64,000 nucleotides of DNA, from NCBI GenBank assembly GCA_012839745.1, contig DUMS01000007.1, positions 62,001 to 126,000 of the forward strand. Reading direction: 5' to 3'. Below the pieces are notes generated by a model, which was not told the DNA's origin, searched no databases, and saw nothing but the letters and a program-made list of their open reading frames with translations. The translations under genes were made by a program, and so were the position numbers. Below, piece by piece: positions 18,288-26,340 of the stretch (positions are counted from its first letter, which is position 1; the number at the start of each line of letters is the position of its first letter). This DNA is from Tissierellia bacterium. Its GTDB lineage: Bacteria; Bacillota; Clostridia; Tissierellales; Tepidimicrobiaceae.

Positions 18288-18920
18288 ATGACACATAATT
18301 CAAATCTTTATGATTCAGACGAAAAACTGGTATTTGATTTAAATAAAATAAAAGAAGTGGATTGCGTTATAGTTGATAAGGTATATGCTCAGTACCAATG
18401 TAGAGAATGTTTCACATCCATAGAAGCAGAAATAGGCACAGGAACCTTCAGCTCTATCAGATTTGGGCCGGGATTTATTGTGCCAGACTCACTGAGAATA
18501 GATAATATACCTAATAAACCAAATTTTAAAAGAGCAAGATTTATAGTAAGAATACCATATCAGGTAATATTAGCAGATGGAACTATTATTGAAGATAACT
18601 TACCAGATATATTTAAGGACATCATATTGTTTATGCCCGAAGCAAGAGATGAGTTCCAGTTCAATATTGTTATAGAAACAAGTTCAAAGGTGTTAGGTCA
18701 GCCAGTAGTTATGGATGACAGAGTAGTTTTTGCAGTAGGAGTATTTATAATAGTAAAAGTAGTTGGCAGGGTGCAGCTTTTAATACCCACATTTGGTTTC
18801 TGTCCTGAACCACCACCATGCCAGGACTTTATACAGGACGATATTTGCAAGGACTTTGATAAACATCCTTTCCCAGTATTCTTCCCACTACAATATGGAG
18901 ATTTGTTGGAGGACGATTAA
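18288..18920 (+). CDS. Uncharacterised beta-rich protein with CxxC and PPPC motifs (SPOCS-like, possible spore-coat)
   Basis: A 210-residue protein beginning at the ATG eight bases after AAAGGAG; the GTG at 18279 overlaps that site. The N-terminal part has VDKVYAQYQCRECF near residue 35, the middle is strongly beta-predicted with alternating hydrophobics (RARFIVRIPYQVIL and VVFAVGVFIIVKVVGRVQLL), and the end carries CPEPPPCQDF and several acidic residues. The alternation resembles SPOCS/DUF3794 domains of spore-morphogenesis proteins such as SipL, but I cannot confirm membership. A sporulation-type promoter candidate precedes it and a terminator follows, so it is probably monocistronic. Confidence 0.55.
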   Translation: MTHNSNLYDSDEKLVFDLNKIKEVDCVIVDKVYAQYQCRECFTSIEAEIGTGTFSSIRFGPGFIVPDSLRIDNIPNKPNFKRARFIVRIPYQVILADGTIIEDNLPDIFKDIILFMPEARDEFQFNIVIETSSKVLGQPVVMDDRVVFAVGVFIIVKVVGRVQLLIPTFGFCPEPPPCQDFIQDDICKDFDKHPFPVFFPLQYGDLLEDD

Positions 18921-18924
18921 TATG

Positions 18925-18950
18925 AGGGGCTTAGGCTCCTTTTTATTTTG
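18925..18950 (+). terminator. Intrinsic terminator
   Basis: AGGGGC (18925-18930) pairs with GCTCCT (18935-18940) through one G-T pair, followed by TTTTATTTTG. It separates the accessory island from the isc operon. Confidence 0.75.
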
Positions 18951-18980
18951 TTTAATTAATACCTTTAAAAACTTTGAATG

Positions 18981-19032
18981 TTGACAAAATTACTAGGGTA
19001 TAATATACTTAAATGAGAATGCCTAGTAATTT
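18981..19032 (+). promoter_or_regulatory. isc operon promoter with an 11-bp inverted-repeat operator
   Basis: TTGACA (18981-18986), a 17-base spacer and TATACT (19004-19009) form the promoter. AAATTACTAGG (18987-18997) starts at the -35 edge and is repeated in exact inverse as CCTAGTAATTT (19022-19032), just past the expected start of transcription. The dyad therefore brackets the RNA-polymerase site, as expected for autoregulation by the IscR-type protein encoded next. Confidence 0.75.
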
Positions 19033-19059
19033 AGTTGGGATTACGAAGAGGTGTTAGAT

Positions 19060-19482
19060 ATGAAGCTTTCAACAAGAGGAAGATATGGCCTGAAGGCTAT
19101 GTTTCAGCTTGCTTTGCACTATGGAAAAGGTCCCATACCATTGAATGTGATTGCAAGTCAGCAGGACCTGTCTGAAAACTACTTAGAGCAGCTTTTTTCA
19201 GCGTTGAGAAAGGAAGGACTCATAAAAAGCGTTAGGGGAGCACAAGGCGGTTACATGTTGGCCAAACCCCCGGAAAAAATAACCGTCGGAAGTGTATTGC
19301 GGGTCCTTGAAGGTAATATGGCTCCCGTTGAATGTGTCATAGATGATACTGTAAGCTGTGATAAGGAAGAAAGCTGTGTTACTAAGCTGGTTTGGATGAA
19401 GATAAAGGATAGCATAAATAGCGTTATAGATTCCATAACGTTACAGGATATGTTAAATGAACAAAAGAATCTGGGAAAATAA
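19060..19482 (+). CDS. iscR: Rrf2-family iron-sulfur regulator (IscR)
   Basis: Winged-helix Rrf2-family repressor that senses iron-sulfur status and controls the isc operon. The N-terminal KLSTRGRYGLKAM and the recognition-helix region SENYLEQLFSALRKEGLI are standard. Cysteines C92, C100 and C106 are the three expected [2Fe-2S] ligands, with spacing close to E. coli IscR. The ATG at 19060 follows GAAGAGGTG at six bases; the GTG at 19051 lies inside that site. Length is 140 residues. It is the first gene of iscR-iscS-iscU and has a palindromic operator in its promoter. CymR-type cysteine regulators are related but usually lack the three cysteines. Confidence 0.9.
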   Translation: MKLSTRGRYGLKAMFQLALHYGKGPIPLNVIASQQDLSENYLEQLFSALRKEGLIKSVRGAQGGYMLAKPPEKITVGSVLRVLEGNMAPVECVIDDTVSCDKEESCVTKLVWMKIKDSINSVIDSITLQDMLNEQKNLGK

Positions 19483-19507
19483 ATTAGTATATTGGGAGGT
19501 TTTTTGG

Positions 19508-20686
19508 ATGAACAGATACATTTATATGGATAATTCTGCTACAACTCAGGTAAAGCAGGAAGTACTGGATGAAATGTTGCCCTATTTCAACATCAATTAT
19601 GGAAATCCATCCAGTATATACACTTTAGGAAGTAAGTCAAAAAATGCTATTGAAATAGCAAGGGAAAGAGTAGCAAAAGCGATAGGTGCAAATACAAATG
19701 AGATTTTTTTTACTGCTGGAGGTTCTGAATCAGATAACTGGGCGTTGAAGGGAATTGCCTATGCAAACAGGAAAAAAGGCAACCATATAATTACAAGCAA
19801 GATAGAACACCATGCCATATTACATACTTGCCAGTACCTGGAAAAGGAAGGATTTAAAGTTACCTATCTTGACGTGGATAAATACGGTACTGTAGATTTG
19901 GAACAATTGAAGAATTCCATAACAGATGATACCATATTGATATCCATTATGTTTGCAAATAACGAAATAGGTACCATTCAGCCAATTAAGGAAATTGGAA
20001 GAATTGCTAAGGAAAAGGGTATATATTTCCATACGGATGCAGTTCAGGCTATAGGCCATGTTAAGATAGATGTAGATGATTTGAATATAGATTTATTATC
20101 CATGTCTGCTCATAAGTTCTATGGTCCAAAGGGAGTTGGAGCATTATATATCAGAAAAGGTGTCAAAATAGATTCTTTGATAGCCGGAGGAGCACAGGAA
20201 AGAAACAGAAGGGCAGGAACAGAAAATGTTCCGGGAATTGTAGGCATGGGGAAAGCCATAGAACTGGCATATGAGAATTTAGAGGAAAGCAATGCAAAAC
20301 TTATTAAGTTAAGGGATAGAATGATAAGCAAAATATTTGACAGAATTGATTATGTAAGGCTTAATGGACATCCAACCAATAGGCTTCCAGGAAATGTAAA
20401 TGTATGCTTTGAATTTATTGAAGGCGAGTCATTGTTATTAAGCCTTGATATGGAAGGAATTGCTGCTTCAAGCGGTTCAGCATGTACATCAGGTTCACTG
20501 GAGCCTTCTCATGTACTGTTGGCCATTGGACTTCCACATGAAATAGCCCATGGTTCATTAAGGTTATCCTTAGGGGATTTTAATACAGAAGAAGAAGTTG
20601 ATTATGTAGTAGATAAGCTTGTAGAAATAGTATCCAGATTGAGAGCAATGTCACCTTTGTATGAAAAGATTAAGGAGGTAAAATAG
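19508..20686 (+). CDS. iscS: Cysteine desulfurase (IscS/NifS)
   Basis: PLP enzyme that removes sulfur from cysteine and passes it as persulfide to IscU. N-terminal YMDNSATT, the PLP-binding HKFYGPKG segment near residue 205 and the active-site cysteine loop SSGSACTSGSLEPSHVL near residue 325 are all present. The ATG at 19508 follows GGGAGG; upstream in-frame starts would overlap iscR. Length is 393 residues. The stop is directly followed by the iscU ATG, so the two are co-translated. The SACTSG loop places it in the NifS/IscS group rather than SufS. Confidence 0.95.
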   Translation: MNRYIYMDNSATTQVKQEVLDEMLPYFNINYGNPSSIYTLGSKSKNAIEIARERVAKAIGANTNEIFFTAGGSESDNWALKGIAYANRKKGNHIITSKIEHHAILHTCQYLEKEGFKVTYLDVDKYGTVDLEQLKNSITDDTILISIMFANNEIGTIQPIKEIGRIAKEKGIYFHTDAVQAIGHVKIDVDDLNIDLLSMSAHKFYGPKGVGALYIRKGVKIDSLIAGGAQERNRRAGTENVPGIVGMGKAIELAYENLEESNAKLIKLRDRMISKIFDRIDYVRLNGHPTNRLPGNVNVCFEFIEGESLLLSLDMEGIAASSGSACTSGSLEPSHVLLAIGLPHEIAHGSLRLSLGDFNTEEEVDYVVDKLVEIVSRLRAMSPLYEKIKEVK

Positions 20687-21109
20687 ATGTATTCAGAAAA
20701 GGTTATGGACCATTTTAGAAATCCAAGAAATGTTGGAGAAATAGAAAATGCTGATGGAATTGGAGAAGTTGGCAATCCACGTTGTGGAGATATAATGAAG
20801 ATGTATTTAAAAATAGAGAATGGAGTAATAGTGGATGCCAAGTTTAAAACATTTGGATGCGGGTCAGCAATTGCATCCTCCAGCATGGCTACTGAGATGA
20901 TTAAAGGGAAGACAATAGAAGAAGCAATGCAGGTTACAAATAAAGCTGTTGCTGAAGCATTGGATGGACTGCCACCTATAAAAATGCACTGTTCAGTACT
21001 GGCAGAACAGGCTATAAAAGCAGCATTGCTGGATTATTCAAAAAAGAACAACATTCAAATAAAGGGATTAGAGAATTTTAATCCGGATGAGGATGTACAC
21101 GAACATTAG
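20687..21109 (+). CDS. iscU: Iron-sulfur cluster assembly scaffold (IscU/NifU-like)
   Basis: Scaffold on which [2Fe-2S] clusters are built from sulfur delivered by IscS. Cysteines C33 (in PRCGD), C58 (in FGCGSAIASSS) and C102 (in MHCSVLAEQA) are the three conserved cluster ligands, with the usual Asp two residues after the first. Length is 140 residues. The ATG immediately follows the iscS stop, with AAGGAGG inside the iscS end acting as ribosome-binding site. No hscA/hscB or ferredoxin genes follow, the minimal iscRSU arrangement common in Clostridia. Confidence 0.95.
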   Translation: MYSEKVMDHFRNPRNVGEIENADGIGEVGNPRCGDIMKMYLKIENGVIVDAKFKTFGCGSAIASSSMATEMIKGKTIEEAMQVTNKAVAEALDGLPPIKMHCSVLAEQAIKAALLDYSKKNNIQIKGLENFNPDEDVHEH

Positions 21110-21216
21110 AATGCAAATACTTCTTTTATGTAATGCCAATTGGATAAATTTGAATTAATAAATGAATATTCAACATGAAAAAATAAACTTAAAGATTAAA
21201 GAAGAGGGGTATAAAT

Positions 21217-21705
21217 GTGATAAGATATAATCGGTTGATCACTTTTAAGGTAATAGATAAATATTCAAATCAACCAATTGGCAGCATAAAAGATGTGCTG
21301 TATTCAGAAGATTATAGTAGAGTAGACTACCTTATAATAAAAAACAACAAGTTAATCAGAAATAAATTCATTGTTGAATACGATGGATTATGTTTTAATA
21401 AAGATAATAAAGTTTTCCTTGCAAATAGATTAGATACAGTGGATAATAAATTGGATAGATATATTGAAAAAACCATAGAAGGATATAAACTTATAAATAA
21501 AGAAATCAAAAATGAAGATGGAGAATGTATAGGATTTGTAAGGGATGTTGTCATAAATGGTAAAGATGGAAAGGTTGAAGGCTTTATAATCACAGAAGGC
21601 CTGTTTGAAGATTTATTTTATGGAAGAAATTACATTCCTCTCATAGATACTATTTATATAAATGAGCAATGTATATTTGTACCTAGTAATATTTTGTCTA
21701 GTTAA
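21217..21705 (+). CDS. Tandem PRC-barrel domain protein
   Basis: A 162-residue cytoplasmic protein with two PRC-barrel-like halves (about residues 1-75 and 80-160), each starting with a strand then G-x-I/V-x-D-V (GSIKDVLYSEDYSRVDYLII, then CIGFVRDVVINGKDGKVEGF). PRC barrels are small beta modules that bind RNA or other proteins; in Clostridia such genes often follow iscSU and precede alaS, as here. The GTG start is the only one fitting the GAAGAGGGG site. Specific function unknown. Confidence 0.8.
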   Translation: MIRYNRLITFKVIDKYSNQPIGSIKDVLYSEDYSRVDYLIIKNNKLIRNKFIVEYDGLCFNKDNKVFLANRLDTVDNKLDRYIEKTIEGYKLINKEIKNEDGECIGFVRDVVINGKDGKVEGFIITEGLFEDLFYGRNYIPLIDTIYINEQCIFVPSNILSS

Positions 21706-21797
21706 CAATTATATCTAATGGTGTAAATAAATATCAGGAATTAATTATGTTCTAGGTGAAACAATATTTATATATAATAGTAAAGGAGAGGATATAA

Positions 21798-21971
21798 TTG
21801 AATAACAATGGATTTAGAAATGGAGCATTTATAGGCAGCGTCCTTGGATTATCCCTTGGAATGGTAGTTGGGTCAAAGGTAGTGCACAATATTCCAAGGA
21901 AAAAGATTATGAGGACTGCAAGAAGAGCAAAATCAACTCTTATGAATGGCATGAATTCATTATGGAGATAA
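21798..21971 (+). CDS. Small glycine-zipper (YtxH-like) membrane-associated protein
   Basis: A 57-residue gene starting with TTG eight bases after AAAGGAGAGG. The product has an N-terminal glycine-spaced hydrophobic segment (GAFIGSVLGLSLGMVVGSKV, residues 9-28) that would form one membrane helix, followed by a strongly basic tail (IPRKKIMRTARRAKS). This is the pattern of YtxH-type small stress proteins, although it is shorter than most. The stop codon lies in a hairpin and the AI-2E family gene follows 44 bases later. Coding is supported by the ribosome-binding site and amphipathic pattern. Confidence 0.6.
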   Translation: MNNNGFRNGAFIGSVLGLSLGMVVGSKVVHNIPRKKIMRTARRAKSTLMNGMNSLWR

Positions 21972-21988
21972 GCAGCTTGGCTGCTTAT
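21968..21988 (+). other. Hairpin at the end of the small glycine-zipper gene
   Basis: ATAAGCAGC (21968-21976) and GCTGCTTAT (21980-21988) form a perfect 9-bp stem with loop TTG overlapping the stop codon. There is no T run, so it is more likely an mRNA 3'-end or partial terminator than a full terminator. Confidence 0.45.
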
Positions 21989-22015
21989 CAAATATAAAAA
22001 TTGGAGACAAGTATT

Positions 22016-23206
22016 ATGGGAATTCAATCATCATTTCTGATTAAAAATTTAATGGTTCTGGTATTTATACTGTTAATACTGATCATATATTATCTAATTC
22101 ATATTGGCAACAGATTCGTTGATAGCAACAGACGAATAAGAATAACAAGAAAAAAGGGATTGCCTGTTATAGCTGCAATATTATTTATTTACATATTCTA
22201 CCAACTGTTTAATCAGTTTTCCATATTACAGGATACGCTGTTTACAATAATAGCATCAGTTATATTGGCATATCTATTTAACCCAATAATTAACTACCTG
22301 GAAAGGTATAATATACAAAGAACCTTAAGCATACTTATTTTGTATGTTGTTATTTTGGGAGTAGTATTTGCCATTTCTCTTTCCATTATTCCAAGGCTGG
22401 GAAAAGAATTAGGAGGCCTTCTTGCAGTAATACCTACATACATTAAGGAATTAACAGAATTCCTGAATGACCTTTATGATAAATACTACTCAAGAGTAGA
22501 CTATATACCTCCTATAATGAAAAGCATTGAAGATGTAGTATTTCAGAATATAGATAAGCTCCAGAACATAATAGTGAGCAATATAAGCAGATTTATAAAT
22601 GGAGTAGTACATGCATTTGGCAAAATCATTAGCTTTATACTAATACCTATTCTGACATTTTACTTTTTAAGAGACAAGGATTATTTTAAGAATATATTGT
22701 TTTTGACAATACCAAAGACAAAAAGGCAAAGTGCCAGGGAGTTACTGACACAAATAGACAGAGTATTGAGCCAATTTATTAGAGGAAGGCTGATTTTGGC
22801 TGCTTATGTAGGAATAGTTACTACTATCATACTGCTCATATTAAATGTAAATTTTGCAATTGTAATAGGACTTATAACAGGTATAGCTGATATAATACCA
22901 TACTTTGGACCTTTCCTGGGATTTGCTCCTGCTGTAATATTTGCTTTTTTGGATAACCCCGTGAAAGGCATCTGGGTTGGTGTGATATTTATAATAATCC
23001 AATGGGTTGAAAACAATGTATTGGCTCCCAAAATAATAGGCGATAGCATAGGTATTCATCCAATTACAGTACTACTGTCCTTAATAATTGCAGGAGGAAT
23101 GTTTGGGGTTATGGGAATGATCTTTTCAGTTCCTGCAGTAGCAGTAATTAAAATCCTTATAGGATTTTTTATTGATAGAGCCAAAAAGAGGAATGTTGTA
23201 AAATAG
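22016..23206 (+). CDS. AI-2E family (PerM/YtvI-like) membrane protein
   Basis: Polytopic membrane protein of 396 residues in the AI-2E transporter family, whose members include sodium/proton antiporters and autoinducer-2 exporters. About eight hydrophobic segments are visible, with the characteristic hydrophilic loop (about residues 150-200) between the third and fourth and the conserved GADIIPYFGPF-like segment (here GIADIIPYFGPFLG) near residue 297. The ATG at 22016 follows GGAG by nine bases; the TTG at 22001 would overlap that site. It lies upstream of alaS as in many Clostridia. The transported substrate cannot be told from sequence. Confidence 0.85.
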   Translation: MGIQSSFLIKNLMVLVFILLILIIYYLIHIGNRFVDSNRRIRITRKKGLPVIAAILFIYIFYQLFNQFSILQDTLFTIIASVILAYLFNPIINYLERYNIQRTLSILILYVVILGVVFAISLSIIPRLGKELGGLLAVIPTYIKELTEFLNDLYDKYYSRVDYIPPIMKSIEDVVFQNIDKLQNIIVSNISRFINGVVHAFGKIISFILIPILTFYFLRDKDYFKNILFLTIPKTKRQSARELLTQIDRVLSQFIRGRLILAAYVGIVTTIILLILNVNFAIVIGLITGIADIIPYFGPFLGFAPAVIFAFLDNPVKGIWVGVIFIIIQWVENNVLAPKIIGDSIGIHPITVLLSLIIAGGMFGVMGMIFSVPAVAVIKILIGFFIDRAKKRNVVK

Positions 23207-23224
23207 TAGAAAAATATTACTATG

Positions 23225-23253
23225 TTGACAAATACATATCTTTAAATTATAAT
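23225..23253 (+). promoter_or_regulatory. Strong vegetative promoter of alaS
   Basis: TTGACA (23225-23230), a 17-base spacer and TATAAT (23248-23253) match the sigma-A consensus exactly. The alaS ATG lies about 75 bases after the expected transcription start. Confidence 0.85.
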
Positions 23254-23278
23254 CCAGATATAGCAATATCGTGGATTA

Positions 23279-23308
23279 TCGTCCCTTGAAGAAGGGACGA
23301 ATTTTTTT
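23279..23308 (+). terminator. Leader terminator between the alaS promoter and alaS
   Basis: TCGTCCCTT (23279-23287) and AAGGGACGA (23292-23300) form a 9-bp stem with a 4-base loop, followed by seven T. It lies after the alaS promoter, so it would attenuate alaS itself. The CGTCCCTT arm is what T-box terminators look like, but no AGGGTGGxACCGCG element or stem I precedes it. Confidence 0.8.
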
Positions 23309-23335
23309 AAAAATTAGCATAAGAGGTGTGTGATT

Positions 23336-25975
23336 ATGAAAAAGATTGGGCTACACGAGATAAGAAAAGAATTTTTGGAATTTTTTAAAGGAAAAGACCA
23401 TTTGGTTTTACCAAGCTTTTCACTGGTTCCTAAGAACGACAGGAGCCTCTTACTAATAAATGCAGGTATGGCACCATTAAAGCCTTATTTTACGGGAGAA
23501 AAAACTCCTCCAAAAGAAAGGGTAACAACCTGCCAAAAATGCTTAAGAACAGCAGATATAGACAATGTAGGCAAAACTGACAGGCATGCAACCTTTTTTG
23601 AAATGCTGGGCAATTTCTCCTTTGGTAATTACTTTAAAAAAGAAGCAATACAATGGGCATGGGAGTTTATGACTAAAAATCTGGAAATACCGGAAGAGGA
23701 TTTGTGGGTTTCAGTTTATAAGGATGATGATGAGGCTTTCAATATCTGGAAAAACCAAATAGGAGTACCTGAAGAAAAAATAGTTAAATTAGGCAAAGAG
23801 GATAACTTCTGGGAGCTGGAAGTAGGCCCCTGCGGACCATGTTCTGAAATATACGTTGACAGGGGAGAAAAATATGGCTGCGGAAAACCAGACTGTATGC
23901 CAGGGTGCGATTGTGACAGGTTTATTGAGGTATGGAATCTTGTATTTACACAGTTTGATAAGGATGAAAATGGCAATTATCATCCATTGCAGCATCCAAA
24001 TATAGATACGGGCATGGGTCTTGAGAGAATTGCAACAATAATGGAAGGTGCAAATAATATATTTGAAGTCAAAGAGATTAGGAAGATATTAAATGCTGTA
24101 GAAAAGGTGTCAGGAAAGGTTTACGGAGAAAATAACAAGTGGGATATTTCCATAAGGGTTATTACAGACCACAGCAGAGCCATGACTTTTCTGGTTTCCG
24201 ATGGGGTTCTGCCAAGCAATGAAGGAAGAGGATATGTGCTGAGAAGGCTTATTAGAAGAGCTGCAAGGCATGGTAAGCTGTTAGGTATAGAAAAACCTTT
24301 CCTTGATATTATTGTGTCAACCGTAATAGATTCATGGAAAGTTGAATATCCGGAATTGAAGGAAAATGAAGAAAGAATTAAAAGGATTATAAGGGCTGAA
24401 GAGGAAAAATTCCAGGAGACAATTCATCAGGGAATGCAGATATTGGATGACTATATTGAAGAGATATTATCCAATAATGAAAAGTGCCTTGATGGAGAAA
24501 AAGCTTTTAAACTATATGATACCTATGGATTTCCACTGGATTTGACGAGGGAAATACTGGAAGAAAAGGGTCTAGGAGTAGATGAGGATGGATTTAATGC
24601 CTACATGGAAGAACAGAGGATTAGAGCCAGAAAGGCAAGGGAAAAGAATGCTGATGCTGGATGGAAAAACAGCGTAATAATTGAACTAAGGGATAATCTT
24701 AATACAGAATTTAAAGGCTATGATATGTTAGAAACCACCTCAAAGGTTCTTGAAATAATAGTAGACGGAGATTCCGTCAGCGCAATAGAAGAAGGAGAGG
24801 AAGGCATAATTATACTTGATAAAACACCTTTCTATGCTGAAAGGGGAGGTCAGGTAGGAGATAAGGGTATTATTGAAAACGAAAGCTTTGTGGGAGCAGT
24901 ATCGGATACCCAGTATTCAAAGGGCGATATCATAATCCACCACATAAAAGCTCTAAATGGATCATTAAGTATAGGAGATGAGGTAACTGCAAAGGTAGAT
25001 GTTAAAAACAGAACTGATATTATGAGAAACCACACTGCAACCCACTTGCTTCATAGAGCTTTAAAGGATGTATTAGGCGAACATGTAAATCAGGCAGGCT
25101 CACTGGTTATGCCAGACAGGCTGAGGTTTGACTTTACTCATTTTGAGGCTGTGAAAGAGGATGAATTGAAACAGGTGGAAAAACTGGTAAATGAAAGAAT
25201 ACTGGAGGCATTGGATGTATACACAATAGAAACCAGCCTGGAGTCTGCACAGGAGCTGGGAGCAGTTGGATTATTTGAAGATAAGTATAAAGACGTGGTA
25301 AGAGTGGTTAAAATTGGAGATTATTCCAAGGAGCTATGTGGAGGAACCCACGTTAAAAATACAAGCACCATTGGAATGTTCAAGATAGTATCAGAGTCAA
25401 GTATTGCAGCTGGTGTAAGAAGAATTGAGGCCATTACAGGCAGAGCAGTATATGACTATCTACTGAATATGGAAGATGATCTTAACAGAATTTCATATAT
25501 TATGAAAACCAACAGGAAGGATTTGTATAGCAAAGTTCAAGGTGTAATGGAGGAGCTGAAAGCAAAGGACAGGGAAATAGAATCCTTGAAATTAAAGATG
25601 GCATCTTCTATTACAGATGAAATATTAAACTCCAGGAAGAACATAGCTGGTATAGATGTAATAGCTTACAAGGTAGAAAACATGGATATGAACAGCTTGA
25701 GGAACCTGGGAGATAAGCTTAAGAATGCTCTTGGTTCAGGAGTTATAGTTTTAGCAAGTGTGGATAATGAAAAAATATATTTCCTGTCCATGGTTACTAA
25801 GGACCTGGTTGAAAAGGGCATCCATGCTGGTAATATAGTAAAGGAAGTAGCCAGGGTAACTGGCGGCGGAGGTGGAGGCCGCCCTGATATGGCTCAAGCA
25901 GGCGGAAAAGATGTAACTAAGGTGGATGAGGCACTAAATCAGATATCGTCTATATTAGAAAATCAAGTAAAATAA
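23336..25975 (+). CDS. alaS: Alanyl-tRNA synthetase
   Basis: Class II synthetase charging tRNA-Ala, 879 residues. The catalytic domain starts the protein (LINAGMAPLKPYF near residue 42), and the editing domain has HTATHLLH near residue 565 plus CGGTH near residue 665, the four zinc ligands. The C-terminal coiled coil and C-Ala domain end with a glycine run and RPDMAQAGG. The ATG at 23336 follows AGAGGTG at seven bases. Expression is probably attenuated by the hairpin terminator in its short leader. A strong terminator follows. Confidence 0.97.
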   Translation: MKKIGLHEIRKEFLEFFKGKDHLVLPSFSLVPKNDRSLLLINAGMAPLKPYFTGEKTPPKERVTTCQKCLRTADIDNVGKTDRHATFFEMLGNFSFGNYFKKEAIQWAWEFMTKNLEIPEEDLWVSVYKDDDEAFNIWKNQIGVPEEKIVKLGKEDNFWELEVGPCGPCSEIYVDRGEKYGCGKPDCMPGCDCDRFIEVWNLVFTQFDKDENGNYHPLQHPNIDTGMGLERIATIMEGANNIFEVKEIRKILNAVEKVSGKVYGENNKWDISIRVITDHSRAMTFLVSDGVLPSNEGRGYVLRRLIRRAARHGKLLGIEKPFLDIIVSTVIDSWKVEYPELKENEERIKRIIRAEEEKFQETIHQGMQILDDYIEEILSNNEKCLDGEKAFKLYDTYGFPLDLTREILEEKGLGVDEDGFNAYMEEQRIRARKAREKNADAGWKNSVIIELRDNLNTEFKGYDMLETTSKVLEIIVDGDSVSAIEEGEEGIIILDKTPFYAERGGQVGDKGIIENESFVGAVSDTQYSKGDIIIHHIKALNGSLSIGDEVTAKVDVKNRTDIMRNHTATHLLHRALKDVLGEHVNQAGSLVMPDRLRFDFTHFEAVKEDELKQVEKLVNERILEALDVYTIETSLESAQELGAVGLFEDKYKDVVRVVKIGDYSKELCGGTHVKNTSTIGMFKIVSESSIAAGVRRIEAITGRAVYDYLLNMEDDLNRISYIMKTNRKDLYSKVQGVMEELKAKDREIESLKLKMASSITDEILNSRKNIAGIDVIAYKVENMDMNSLRNLGDKLKNALGSGVIVLASVDNEKIYFLSMVTKDLVEKGIHAGNIVKEVARVTGGGGGGRPDMAQAGGKDVTKVDEALNQISSILENQVK

Positions 25976-26007
25976 ATATTAGCTATTCTATAGCTAATAT
26001 TTATTTT
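25969..26007 (+). terminator. Intrinsic terminator after alaS
   Basis: A perfect 18-bp stem (25969-25986 and 25990-26007) with a 3-base loop; AAAATAAATATT on the left gives AATATTTATTTT on the right, so the stem itself supplies the T tract. The stem includes the alaS stop codon. Confidence 0.85.
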
Positions 26008-26060
26008 ACTACTGCATATTCTATAAAAGATATGATATAAATATTATAGGGGGTGTTATT

Positions 26061-26327
26061 GTGAATAATTACTTAAACGAAACGATGAAATTTGAGGCTT
26101 CAAAGGATGGAGATAGCGAAGTCAAAAAAATAATTACTACAGTTTACAATGCATTAAAGGAAAAAGGATACGACCCAATTAATCAGATAATAGGTTATAT
26201 TTTATCAGGGGACCCAACTTACATAACCAGTTATAATGATGCCAGAAGTATAATAAGAAAGATTGAGCGGGATGAGCTTTTGGAGGAAATACTAAGCAGC
26301 TACCTGGAAAAGGAAAATAACGCTTAG
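26061..26327 (+). CDS. IreB family regulatory phosphoprotein (UPF0297)
   Basis: An 88-residue protein of the IreB/YrzL family. In Enterococcus IreB is a substrate of the Ser/Thr kinase IreK and lowers cephalosporin tolerance. The N-terminal [11 protein letters not shown] and the [20 protein letters not shown] segment near residue 34 are diagnostic. GTG start after GGGGGTG. In Firmicutes this gene nearly always lies before ruvX and a DUF1292 gene; here two genes are inserted between ireB and ruvX. Confidence 0.93.
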   Translation: MNNYLNETMKFEASKDGDSEVKKIITTVYNALKEKGYDPINQIIGYILSGDPTYITSYNDARSIIRKIERDELLEEILSSYLEKENNA

Positions 26328-26340
26328 GGGAGATAGTTAA

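Noticed and set aside
15000-18920. Genomic island of foreign origin or prophage remnant
   Set aside because: No integrase, transposase, flanking repeats or tRNA site is visible, and base composition looks like the neighbours.
18793-18984. A + strand open frame of 63 codons at the end of the SPOCS-like gene
   Set aside because: Alternative frame of a real gene, running through its terminator.
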